From: Gymnopilus junonius
Taxonomy: Eukaryota; Basidiomycota; Agaricomycetes; Agaricales; Galerinaceae
Assembly: GCA_015501075.1 (NCBI GenBank)
Contig: JADNYJ010000281.1
Coordinates: 1 to 43,338, forward strand
Direction: 5' to 3'
Length of the DNA stretch: 43,338 bases
The position numbers and the translations under genes were made by a program. Positions 30,401-42,058 of this stretch are shown here, one piece after another (position 1 is the first letter of the stretch; the number at the start of each line of letters is the position of its first letter). Below the pieces are notes generated by a model that worked only from the letters and a program-made list of their open reading frames with translations, did no database searches and was not told the DNA's origin.

Positions 30401-33400
30401 TTGGAGTACGTCTCATGTTTTGTGTTAATATCATGCATAGCTGATTACCTTGATAGTTATGCAGCTCTCGTGACATGGAAGAATGTTGAAGGTGGTGGCC
30501 TTGTTGCTTTCTTGGTTTGGAAAGAGCAGACCCCTACAATTGACTATGAGTATGCTATTCTGTTTTCTTATAACATATTACATTGACACCTTCTTACTAG
30601 AATGTTGACAACAGCGGTGCGCTTTTCAAAATATGAACAGTTTGTCAATCCGTCCCGAGACAGCCCTTTCAATGTATTTGTATACAACTCCGCTGGCGAG
30701 GGCAGCGATGACAAGGGCATCTTATATGCGAAGCTGGCCCCCAAGGCTGCTGGTGATAGTCCTGAACAACCCAACGATGAAGGCGAGGAGACCAAGGACA
30801 TGGAACAGCCAGTGGAGGAACCCGGACTTCCTGATGATGGACATGCACGAGATCGTACATACCACAGCAGGACCAAGGAGGAGATCCTCCACAGATCTTG
30901 GATGGCGATCTGCCTTTCGACAATACTTGTTGTCGAGAGTAAAGTCACTACCCCATGTACTGACAAACTCTGGAACAAATTCATCCGAGGGCAACTTCAT
31001 ACCCAGGAATTCAAGCAGATGGGGGCATATATGTGTATGGCCTTCGGACACGAAGTCTTGGTTGCTCAGATAGACGCAGATCAAAGCCTAACTTTTGGAA
31101 CAATGGGTGTACAAGAATGTGAGTTTTGCGCTTACTTTTTGTGTCATGTTTGTCTCTGAATATATGTTCTAGCCAAAGAAAAGCAATCTGGCCAATCAAA
31201 AACCAAGGAAACTGCAGCAACGAAGCTCAAAGCGGCTGCTTTGACATCGTCAGCAGAAGCTGCTGGGTCATCTGCTAAGGGGAAAGGTGGTAATCCGTAT
31301 AGGGCCAAGAACATCGTCCGGAAAACTCAACCTTCTACCCATCACAAGTATTCTAGGACCCTCATGAAGATGGTGCTCAGCCGTACCGATACGAGTACAT
31401 GTTCATGGATTTGACAGCCTTCCTCCCACTAACAATATTTCTTCTAGTTCCGGTTTACAATGCTATCGGCTCGAACTTCCGCTTCACCGATGGCAATATC
31501 GTGGATTTTGACAAGCTGCCTCGCTATTTGGAGGAAATTCCTTTGGGATCATGCGCTGTTGTTGGGTGGACTGCATCGCTGTACAGAAACAGTCGTGGTC
31601 AGCTGTGCCTCGCAACGAATATTCAATTTGTAATAATTCTCGCGACCGACTAGGACTCTTCTATCTGTAGAAAATTTTGACTTAATTGTGAATTCATTTG
31701 CTGTCTTTGAACGTGTCAGGAAACTTGAGCCTATTTTCACCTCTCAATGATATTTGGATCTCAAGATATGTTTCCTCGTGTCGTTCATGCAATGAAAAGA
31801 TCCCCATTTCTCCCTCAGCGAATCGAGGATTGTAATGCTGTTTGGCATAGCATATGCCTGGCAGGAAGTGGTACATATCACAGAAGACATGCCCAGTCGC
31901 GCACCCTATCTAGACAATTAGTCCAGGTTTTCCATACAGTGCATACATACAGAGGGTGCCAATGAGGAACATGATGGGGCACAGTCACATGATTCATGTT
32001 CATGTCAAGGGTTGAACATGCTTACTCAGCAATGCAAGGCATCAATATGTCATGTGGGTATTTCCGGGTCTTGACGCGCTGGCATCATTTTAACTTTTTG
32101 TGTTGCTCTTCATCATGATGTCCACCACGCATGGATTTGTGCTGCCCCCGGACCTGCTCATGCTGGGCAGTATGTTTCCAATCGCTCTCGTCTTGGTTCT
32201 TCATTTTCTAATTTTCCAATAGACCGTGGTGCTCCCGTTTGCAGGTTGTATAACAGGCGGCTGGCTTCTTCTGAGTTTCAGAAGTTGCCACTGTTAACCA
32301 ATGTTCTAACGACTGGAGAAGACGAGGATTTGGACTCCTTGAAGACTGCTTACCCTGCCTTTGAGGTTCGTGTCCTTGTGCTCAGTTTATCCAGTCCCTG
32401 ATTCACGAACAGAAAATGATCACTCATTTCATTGCATATGAACGCTGCCTGTTTGGTGTCAGAGGAGATTGGACAAGGTCGCGCGAGATGAGAGATCTTC
32501 TGAAAGTTGAAATCGACTTCAAGATGCCTTCCTACAAAATATTACTGTTGTCGCGACTGAGGTCTAGTTTCAATGCCCATCAAATGGCTGAATTGTGTTC
32601 GTTCTTCACATTATATCACCTGGTGGATATCATGGCATGGCTGGCCGATTTAGGCAGGCGGGCACTGGTGATGTCTCGGCTTGTTGAGCTCTCTGAAAAG
32701 GATATGCTTCCGGTGCATTGAATCCATGAAAACTCTTTACCCATCCTTTACTAATGTATAATCGTAGGTTTATAACCACGTTCGCAATTGGTCCACCAAA
32801 GCCTTGCAGCTTCACACAATTCTCGATGGGGTACCTTTTACTGATGTTGCCCAGACATCGGAGTGAAGCCATAGCTCCAACTTGCTGTGTTTCATGTCGA
32901 GCAACTTGAATAAAGTCATTGTGCATAGTATAATAGAAAACATGTTGGCTGCAGCGACGTACCTGTCATATCTGAAGGAGTTCTGCAATACTGACGAGAA
33001 ATTTCTGGATCTACCTGACCAAATCAACGACGATGTTCTCAAGTATGTCCTTCATCTATTGTATAATGTTCTCAAACTAATGTTTCAAGGAAGACATGCT
33101 TCTAGTGAAGAGGAATGAGCATTCCTTCGGGAATTGCATGAGTTCATGGAACCTATGACATCTTCTCATCACCATACCAAGTGACATGGAGTCAGTCTCG
33201 TGTCCTTCCGCGGGGTCCTGCAGGCTGCAGTCCTCATCAGTCCAATTTATCTTGCATCACCCTCTGTCTTGCCCAAGAAATCATGGGGCAAGGCAACCTT
33301 GGTTCAGACTTCTCAGCACCTTGGAAACGACAAACCGAAGGAGCTTTTAGATGTTGAGAGAATTTTTTGGCAGATCCTCTTCAGTTTAGTCGATGGTAGT

Positions 33401-36400
33401 TTCGAGCCTCAAGCTCTGTTGCCCACTTTGGGAAGCCGACTACCATGGTCGATCATTGAATCGGCAGCTGAGTCTTTGGACAATGGTTCCTGGTTCGATC
33501 TATGTAGGTTGTCTTTTTCTGTCATCTCGGAAGTTATCGCTGACCTCAACTTTTAGTGAATAGTATTCCAATCACAGATAGTGTCAATGAAGATGACGGG
33601 ACCTTTGTATCTATGGACTTTGCCCTGCCCATCTCTGGACTTGGTGTTTCTGACCTCTTCAATTATCGGAATGCCAAGATACCCAGCAATTCCAATGCTG
33701 TCACTTCAGCATCTGTTGCACCTGTTACCAGCTCCGATTCCCCCATGCATCCTCTCCCATCAATCAATGAATGTGCTGTGAATGAACCCGAGCCTTCTCC
33801 TGAGGCTGCTACGAGTCTTGAGGATGTCACAATGTGACAGGACACATCGCCGTCGATGTCTGGATCATCACCGACTGACCCCACTCTATCTGGCAATCCA
33901 GACAACTCAAGCGATGGTGCCCCCGCTGCGGATGGAGTGATGGGCAATGATTTGGACATCTGTGTTGAGCCTGACGGCGCGTCTCAAGCTATGTCTGTCG
34001 ACCCTGCTCCCTTCGAACCCTTGCCTTCCATAACACCGGATGATGCAGTAGGCAGCACACCCATTGAACCTGACACCTCATCTATGTCTGTCGATCCTAC
34101 CCCCATCAAAACCTCACCTACTACAACACTCGATGGTGCAAAAGGGAGCATGCCTGTCCAGGTCAACACCTCTTTGACTGCCCCCAGCAGTGAACCTTCG
34201 TCTTCAACTCAACAAGCCAACATCACCAATTCCGCAGGCTTGTCTACAAAAGTGGTGGATCTACAGGACAGGTGAAAGTCTGAACATATCGAAAAGAAGA
34301 CACTCGAACTCGGCAAAGCGACGCCTGCTCCTGGCAAGAAAGGCATATCTGGATCACTCTCTGCTGCCAAGAAGAGGAAGAAGAAATTGCATCCATCACC
34401 CTCTGGTGGCAACTCCATCCCAACGCCACCTCCTGCATCGCTAGCAGCTGTTATAATATTGAGAAAAAGGAAGCCCAGTGCGGCTGGTTCAAAAGCTAAC
34501 CCTATAGATGTCGACTTGATCAACATGCCGCCACCATGGGAGCCGGACAATCTGAGGGCCTTTGTATGTTATCTGACATCATTTTAGATACTCAGTCATT
34601 GTTGACTCACCTTTATCAGCATATCGCAAGACAGGAGGAGGAAAGTGTTCAAGTCCAGAGCGGCACTGGGACCTCTGCACCTTCTTATGAACGATTCAGA
34701 GCCACAAAGGAGTACACCGTATTCGACAGATCTGGGAACAAGGTCACTTTGCAGCCTCAATTCCATGTATGTTCTTTCCTGTACATCTTAAGCTTGTCTA
34801 TGTATAACCTATTCTGATAGTTTGAGGATTACTTACAAAGATTCGATGAAATTCTGACTGGCGTGAAGTCCTCTAACATCAATGATCATCCTCTGTTTAT
34901 GGAGAAACCTGAAGCTTCAATTATCCACATTCTGACGTATGAAGAGTATTCCAGCTTGTCCACCTCACAATTGCATGAGTACCTCAGCAAACAGAACATT
35001 GTTGTATGAGGCATGAACGTTCCAGACCATGAATTTGATAAGCAAGGGTTAAATTTCATGCATCCTCTACATAATCCGGTATCTCTTCAAGGTCCATTTT
35101 TTTCTTGGCAACATTTCTGTGTCTCCAACTTCTTTCCTTAGACTATTCTCATCAGGGTCTCTCTCAACTGGGAAAAGAAGCCAAGCATCATAGCAGGAGC
35201 CCCAAGAAAAGCCACCGGAATGGCGATTTCGATGATTTTGATTGCCAGATGAAGCATATACCATTGACAATCACTGGGACCCTCAGGCTCCTTTTCGACC
35301 AAGTCAATGCAGGCGACAAAGGAAGGACCTTGAATGGTTTAGACTTGCCTCTACCCCACCAAAGTATGACTCCGACGGCATACTCGACTGATAGGCATGC
35401 ATTTCATCACACCCGTGGTCGGCTTGGATTTCCATCGAGCAAAACCTTTCCAACTACCGATCTTTGCTGGGCATTGGCTGGAGCTCCTGACACCATAACC
35501 TTTTTGCATATCGATTCGGATGGCTTCAACACCCATGTTCTCATAATTTGCAGCAGGAAGACGTGGATCTTTTACAGGCAATCGTCAGACACTCCACTTT
35601 CATCTTGACACACATTTTTTCATCTGGGCTTTCATCTAGATCATTATATTCCCCCCGCGAAGTATGGCCTTGAAGCTATATATCTTTCAAAGGGCAATCT
35701 CCTGTAAGTGATGTCTGTGGTTCTGATGCTGGATACTGACATTCTTCCTCATAGCCTCATGCGTGCAAACCAGCCTCATGCTGTCTATGGCAAAGAGGCC
35801 ACCATCATCCACGGAGGTCACTTCTATCTGAGCTCAATGATGGAAGTGACTGTGCAAAGCCTTATTCATACATTCATTCTTGATCAGTTCTTATCAAATA
35901 CCGCGCACCATCAATCTCATCTCCTCTTACGCCGTATCATTGATTTCTACAGAATGGGCCTCCTGGAGGGGCAATATGTTGATCCAGGCACGTAAAACTC
36001 TGGCTCCCTTGATCATGCCTTTCATTGACACCTAATTCAGATGCGAGACAACATCTGCCTCCATGCGAGACATTCTCCGGTTTGGTCAACATGTTGTCAT
36101 TATACAATCTCATTTTTCTAGGCAACATCCTAGACTTCCACACCTATTCGGCCCCAAACCAATCAGCTGAAGAGCCAGCAACCCCAGCTCAGAAATATCT
36201 TATGATGCAATATGACTGCAATGACATTCCCAAGCCTGAACGTGTTTCAATGATCTATTCTCATGGCATTGCTCTCGAATTGATCAACTGGGTCAGAACA
36301 TACTGCGTCATCACCTCTCTGGCAGGGGAAGTCATTCAAGACCTTCCAGCTGAATACCTTTGTCGTCAAGTATCTGCTCTTCTAAGCTATAAAAAAGCGG

Positions 36401-36983
36401 CTATGAAGGAGGGCAAGGTTAAGGGTGCTCCTCATTGTACTGTCAAATTGCTTAAACGCCAAGTTGACAATGCTTTAGCATCTGATGCACATATACTGGA
36501 CTACTAGACCACCAAACACAGCGAAGTCGATGACTCGGAACTTGGATTTGGCTCACAAGTTGGCTATTCACTATGTTGGTGAGAAGGTAAACCTGTGCTG
36601 AGGACTTACGAGGAACTTTTGAAAGATGGGATCACTGCTTTGGATCATGTGTACCTGGAAGGTGAAGCTTATCATTTTCAACAAGATGAAGAATTTGTCT
36701 CCAGGGACCTTCTCCGATTGTTCCAGAATTTCCCGGCATTTGAATCCCTTCCCTGCATCGAGCTCGATCTTCTTCTCGTTCTAGCCTGTCTTCATTGACT
36801 GACATGTCCGATCTCGAGATGGATGGAATGACTCAATGTAGGGATCAAGTTGACATTGAACATGGAGAAGACAGAGGGCGTGGTGACAGCGACAAAGACA
36901 ATGAAGATGACAGTGATGAGGATGATGACGATGAGGACAATGAAGATTATCAGAGTCCCAGGAAGCGTCTTCATTCATCCTAG
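27438..36983 (+). pseudogene. Very large multi-exon JmjC-like (2-oxoglutarate/Fe) protein gene
   Basis: The start MFLAGYISDAHSDSPGAPTY (27438) leads into about 20 short exons coding Ser/Pro/acidic low-complexity sequence. Folded parts follow (about 30200-30600, 31450-31650, 32400-33050). The JmjC-like core is at 35130-35990. Before it come YSTDRHAFHHTRG and CWALAGAPDTITFLHIDSDG with the HxD pair; after the 51-nt intron 35704-35754 come NLLLMRANQPHAV and IIHGGHFYLSS with the second His. JmjC enzymes are mostly protein demethylases or hydroxylases; the substrate here is unknown. The C-terminus is Asp/Glu-rich, then basic (SPRKRLHSS), suggesting a nuclear protein. In-frame TGAs interrupt it, e.g. 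27519, 33835, 34273, near 35008 and 35606, the last inside the core. Many splice sites are not verified. Confidence 0.6.
33970..34180 (+). repeat. Coding repeat of about 32 residues in the JmjC-like gene
   Basis: MSVDPAPFEPLPSITPDDA and MSVDPTPIKTSPTTTLDGA are successive copies, each followed by a GS-x-P motif. The gene also has a Pro/Ala/Ser-rich low-complexity exon at 29900-30190. Confidence 0.6.
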
Positions 36984-37166
36984 ATGTTGTGGTTAATCCG
37001 TCGTGCATGCATAGTTTATTTCCAAATTTTTCACGTATCTTACTTTGGGGCTTCCCCCTGAATATTGTTAATAAATGATGTTCGATTTTCTTTGAAGTCA
37101 TGTGATATGTGATTGAAATTTGACTTGGACTCAGAATCTCACCTTGTCTTGGTCCCCTGTTGTCAG
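36984..37166. other. Short spacer between the JmjC-like gene and the Helitron frames
   Basis: AT-rich sequence with TTAATAAATG near 37070, a possible polyadenylation region for the JmjC-like gene. No other feature is seen. Confidence 0.4.
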
Positions 37167-37740
37167 ATGATCCACATTCTTGTGTCTGTGCTGAGTGTTG
37201 CTTGGGTTACTCTTCATGTTGTCCTTGGAGGCTTTGATTCATTTGGTGAGTCCAAAGTCTTTACAAATTAGCTGGCCTGCTGACCGTCAATTCTAGTTGA
37301 TGCTCCTATCCCTTTTCCAACATACCAAGCTATGCATGGTTCTTCTGACTATGTTGACTGTGTTAAATTATACCTGTCATCAATCAATGATGACTACTAT
37401 GTTCTATGCCCTACTGTCACTGTGGAAGATCTGCCACCCTGTCTTTTTGGCTCATTAATGCTATGTCATCTTCCTGTCTATGTGATGCGCTCCTGTCTGT
37501 TCATGACAATATGGAAGGATGTACATCAGGCACCTCTAGTGCTGTATCATTCGAAGCGAAGGACAACCATCCTTTTCGGCTACGACCATCACAGTATTGC
37601 AATCTTCATGTGCCACCTCATCCTTGGTTGGCTTTCGGAAAGTTCATGAGCCTAATGCCTAGGACATCGGCTTACAATCTATCATGCCTTGTAAGCCTTT
37701 ACATGAGGAGGAACTGTCTCAGGGCCTGGGATTTTACTGC
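37167..37740 (+). pseudogene. Spliced open frame of unknown function before the Helitron protein
   Basis: The ATG at 37167 opens a hydrophobic N-terminus (MIHILVSVLSVAWVTLHVVL). An intron (donor GTGAGT near 37242, acceptor TTCTAG near 37297) joins it in phase to VDAPIPFPTYQAMHGSSDYV. At 37445 the frame changes inside a T-run; one lost T would connect VEDLPPCLF to WLINAMSSSCLCDALLS. The frame then runs to about 37690. It may be the N-terminal part of the Helitron protein or a captured gene. I do not recognise a domain. Confidence 0.4.
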
Positions 37741-37765
37741 CCTGCTGAGATGACTGAACACAACT

Positions 37766-40700
37766 TTGTTTTGTCCAGAACTGCTCCAAATTCTATGTGA
37801 ACTTTGTCCATCATTTACCGACTTTGTGTCTTGCTGTCAATTCTATATGACTTCCATCTGGCACTCTCATATACAGTTGGCTTATGCTTTTCATCTTCCT
37901 CCATTCGATAATGAATCTCCCGTCCCCCAGGCTGATGAAAAGATCTATGGTTCGAACCCTGCTGATTCTCGTCTCGCATGGGGCAGTGGTAAGAGGATGT
38001 TAAAAGGTGAAACTCTGAAAGACTTTGTCTGCTCAGACTATGACTGGCTGGCATTCCAAGATATGCATTTCTTCTTCATGGAATACGTGGCAATCCCTAA
38101 TATACCAACTTTCCTTTCCGAGAAGAAAAATGAAGATGCCGTACCGTTCAAGTTGCCAATTCATTTCCTTGTCAACCTCTTGACTGTTCGAGAACTTGTT
38201 GACTTGGGCTTACTGCATAATGTCACATTTCGGAAAAGAGATTCGAAAAAGACCATGAAGGAGATCCTTGAAAGCCACCACTGTGATGCTTGTGACAGAT
38301 ATTTGTCTTTCTTCATGTTTGTTTCTTCTGAATGTTTTCAAGAAGGAAGGAAGAAAAAGAAGGCCCCAAAGACCAGGAGGGATGTTGACATGGATATGGG
38401 GCATGAAAAAATTGCAGAAATTGATGATAGCCTTGACAATGAAGAGGTTGAATCCTTTCCTCCTGAGCTGCCATCTCTTTCACTTCTGCAGTGAATCATC
38501 AAAGATTTTTGCAAAGACACTAGCCCTGCTGAGTTTGAGGAATCAGGCTGTGTGGTCTGTGGACAACTGACGCTGCTTAAAGACTTGACTGAGCTCAAGA
38601 ATTCTCGAGCAGACTTTAATCTTCTGTGCAAAGAGGGCGTGAGTCGCTCTGAGTGAACATCACCATCTAGTCCTATTGTTGGCCTTGCTGGTCCTGTATT
38701 AGATGAATCTTGTCAATATATATGTCATGACTGCGAAGACAGCCTCCTCAAGAAGAAAGTTCCGAAATATGCTTTGTGCAACAATCTATGGATCGGTCCA
38801 GTGCCGGATGAACTAAAGGACCTCTCTTTCGCAGAAAGCATGATGATTGCTCATGTCTGCCACAACCGCTGTCTTGTGCGAGTTTCCACAGGACATGCTA
38901 AAATGATTGCAAATACCATTTCCTGGGCCAGTCCGACAGTGTTAGTCTATCAAACACTGCCTCCTGCTCATAGCGAAATGAGTGATGTGCTCGCAGTGAT
39001 CTACACAGGCAGTGCACCTCCAACCGAAGAAGACTTTAAATGTACACCCATGCTGGTGAGAAGAGACAAGGTGGCCAGAGCTCTTGAGTGGTTGAAACTG
39101 AACCACAGCAATTATGAAGATCTCAATATATCAAAGGAAAATTTGGACTCATACCCCCTCTCTGGCATCCCTGTAGAGGTTTCTTTCAGGAAAATGAATG
39201 CTGACCAGCCAATTATCCCTCAACTGGCAACAAGTGTTCATCATAATGATGATGAGCTGGGAACAGAAGAAGGGCAGTGCCCTTTTGTTGTCCATGGTCT
39301 TACAGGAGAGGAATACTCTATGCTTTCAATGCAGGCTTTGAAGGCTAAAGCGCTTCGCCACCTTGAGAGTGAAGGACTGATGCTTGGTATAGGCTGTGAA
39401 AGCACTCCCCAATCTATGTATAACAATCCCCAATTGTATCCCTAGATGTTCCCTTGGCTCTTTCCCTATGGCTGTGGTGGGATCGGACAAGAGTCATTCA
39501 AGCACAAGCTCTCGGAAGGTGAGCACAAGAAGTGGCTTTTGATGTATCATGACAAATGCTTTCAGACTGATACCTACTTTCCAATCATTGCATTCAATCA
39601 TCAGCAGATCAAGACTGGCGTGACTGGAAGCTTTCTCATGACAAGACGTAAAAATTTTGCAAGTGTTGTTCAATGTCTGTCCAGCTTGAATAAAGAGGTG
39701 CTGAAGGTTATAACAGAGTGCCTAGCAAAAGGGGAGCATGTCAGACCTGAAACTGATGAGGAGAAGGCTTGCTTTGATGTCTTAGATGACCTAGATTATG
39801 TAGGAGGACATGTGAATGGTTCACTAACGGGGAAGAAGTATATGAGGAATGAGATATGGTCCTTGATTTCATTCAAGGGAGCCCCTTCTTGGTTTATAAC
39901 TCTTTCACCAGCAGATAACCAACATCCGATAAGCCTGTATTATTCTGACACCAAGGAACACTTCACGCCGGACATCAGAACATCTGCTGAGTGCAACAGA
40001 TTGAATGCATCAAATCCTGTAGCAGCTGCTCGATTCTTTGACCTGATTGTAAAGTCCTTTATCAAAAATGTATTGGGTGTCAATCAATCGCATCCAGGTT
40101 TGTATGGTAAGACCAGTGCATATTATGGCACAGTTGAACAGCAAGGACGACTGACTTTACACCTGCATTTGCTTCTTTGGATTGAAGGTGCCCTGAGCCC
40201 TCAAGAAATTCGCGACCGACTGATGTCTGGAGACTCCAAATTTCAAAAGGAGCTTATCTCTTATTTAGAAGGTTGCCATCAAGGTGAGCTGTATACTGGA
40301 ACATTGCAGGATGTGCAAGCATCCTTGCCCAATGTAAGTGAGCGACCCATGGGAATGCATACAGTTCTCAAGGAGGACCGAACAAAGCTCATTGAGGACA
40401 CTCAATACCAAGACCCTACATTAAGGCTTGCAGAAGCTCCACCAGAACCATGCCATGAAAATTGCGATGTACCATGTGAGACTTGTCAAATGTCTTCATC
40501 CTGGTGGGAGAAGTTTAGATGCACTGTCAATGACCTCCTTGTGAGGTCGAATGTCCATCATTGTGCGATTGCTGATTTTCCCCAGCAGGCTTCCAGTGAA
40601 GAGGAAAATCCACAGCTTGTCTCTTCTAAACAGACACGGGTCTTTGGAAGAAAGGGTTGCCTTGATGCATTTGGGAACTGTAAAGCTCACTTCCCTCGAG

Positions 40701-42058
40701 ATTAACCTTCAGACAATCATTGACCTGCTTGATGGACATGTGATAATGAAGAAATTGGAACCTATGATGAACACGTTCTCTCCATGTATCACTTATCTCC
40801 TACGATGTAACACTGACATGACCAGCTTGTTATCAGGAACATCTATCAAGGCTATTGTATCTTACATTTCAGATTACATCACTAAGCCAGCTCTGAAATC
40901 CCATCAGGTTTTCTCCTCAATGTATGATGTGTTTCAGAAGAATGGTAATCCAGATAGTGATGAATCTACTCACCGCCTCGTGTTGCAATTGGTAAATAAT
41001 CTGACATCAAAATTAGAGCTTGGGTTGCCCATGGCATCGATGTATCTGTTGGGAAATCCAGATCATTACACAAGCCATTCATTTGTTGTATTTCCCTGGA
41101 AAACTTACATCAATCATGTTCGCAGATTTTGGGACCCTGACTCTTCAGCCAAGGAAACTCTGCAAGATTGCAGCAAAGGCAATGACATATATGATGGCGA
41201 GACCTTGGATCTGAACCCGAGCGACACTGTTCCTGATGCTCCAATGGGCGGCAGCATTCCAGAAGACAGAATATTACTTGGGCGCCATAATGGCAGCTAT
41301 GTTGGTACAATGAGTGTTGATGACTATTGGTATAGACCAGATGCATTTAGCTCAACATCCTTGTATGAATGGATGCAGACTTACGAATGGAAAAAAGGAA
41401 CCAAAAAGGAACTTCAGACCCTCATGAGTGCCGATGCTCAGGGCGGTTTGAAAGGCAATTCAAGATACTCTCTCTTCAAGCCTGGCCATCCACTTCAGGA
41501 GATGCATATTGTGACATGCCATCCAGAGCATCGCACGACTCATGTACCCAATTTCATTGGGGGCTCATTGCCTAGGTGCGACCAAGGAGATCACGAATAT
41601 TATTACTGCACAATGTTGACTTTGTTCAAAGCTTGGAGAGATGGCGACTGTTTAAAAAATCAGAATCAAACTTGGGAAGAGGCATTTATGAGCCATGAAT
41701 TTACACCTGAGCAAAGAAATGCCATGAAAAATTTCAATCTTTGATATGAGTGCCTAGACGCAAGAGACGACTTCCATGCTGAACGAAAGAGATGAGAAAA
41801 CATCATCATTGGCCACAGCCAAGGCCCTTGGGTAGATAATGAAGGAGAAGATGTCCAAGAAGAGAGTGGTTTTCAATGCAATGATGTTGATATGGACTTT
41901 GATGACATGCATGTCCAGGGGCGAAGACACCTTGCTGACGTGAAATCCATGCTTGATACATCAGCCTTCCTTCGAAAAATCAGCTGGCTTGACTGCAGAA
42001 CAGCCAACAAGCATATGATCAACAAGCAGTTTTACACCAGCTGTGCATCTTTCATCTG
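37766..42058 (+). pseudogene. Helitron replicase: N-terminal zinc region and HUH Rep domain
   Basis: N-terminal part (37766-38494): helix-rich with LPIHFLVNLLTVRELVDLG and HHCDACDRY. A DUF6570-like region follows (about 38540-39010) with CVVCGQ, CHDC and LWIGPVPDELKDLSFAESMM. The Helitron-like N domain starts at PWLFPYGCGG (39449). Rep motifs: HUH as LHLHLLLW (about 40159-40182) and a two-tyrosine box YISDYITK (40863-40886), the YxxxYxxK pattern that nicks DNA. Stops: TGA at 38492 and about 38654, TAG at 39443 (before MFPWLFPYG, where Gln is expected), then TGAs near 41742, 41792 and 42059. A frame change at about 40700 fits loss of one GA from a GAGA repeat. Confidence 0.85.

Noticed and set aside
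35130..35990. A TET/JBP-type DNA dioxygenase in place of the JmjC-like protein.
   Set aside because: The order HIDSDG, then NQPHAV and HGGHFY fits the JmjC-like cupin pattern better. The family call rests on motif memory and a profile search should decide.
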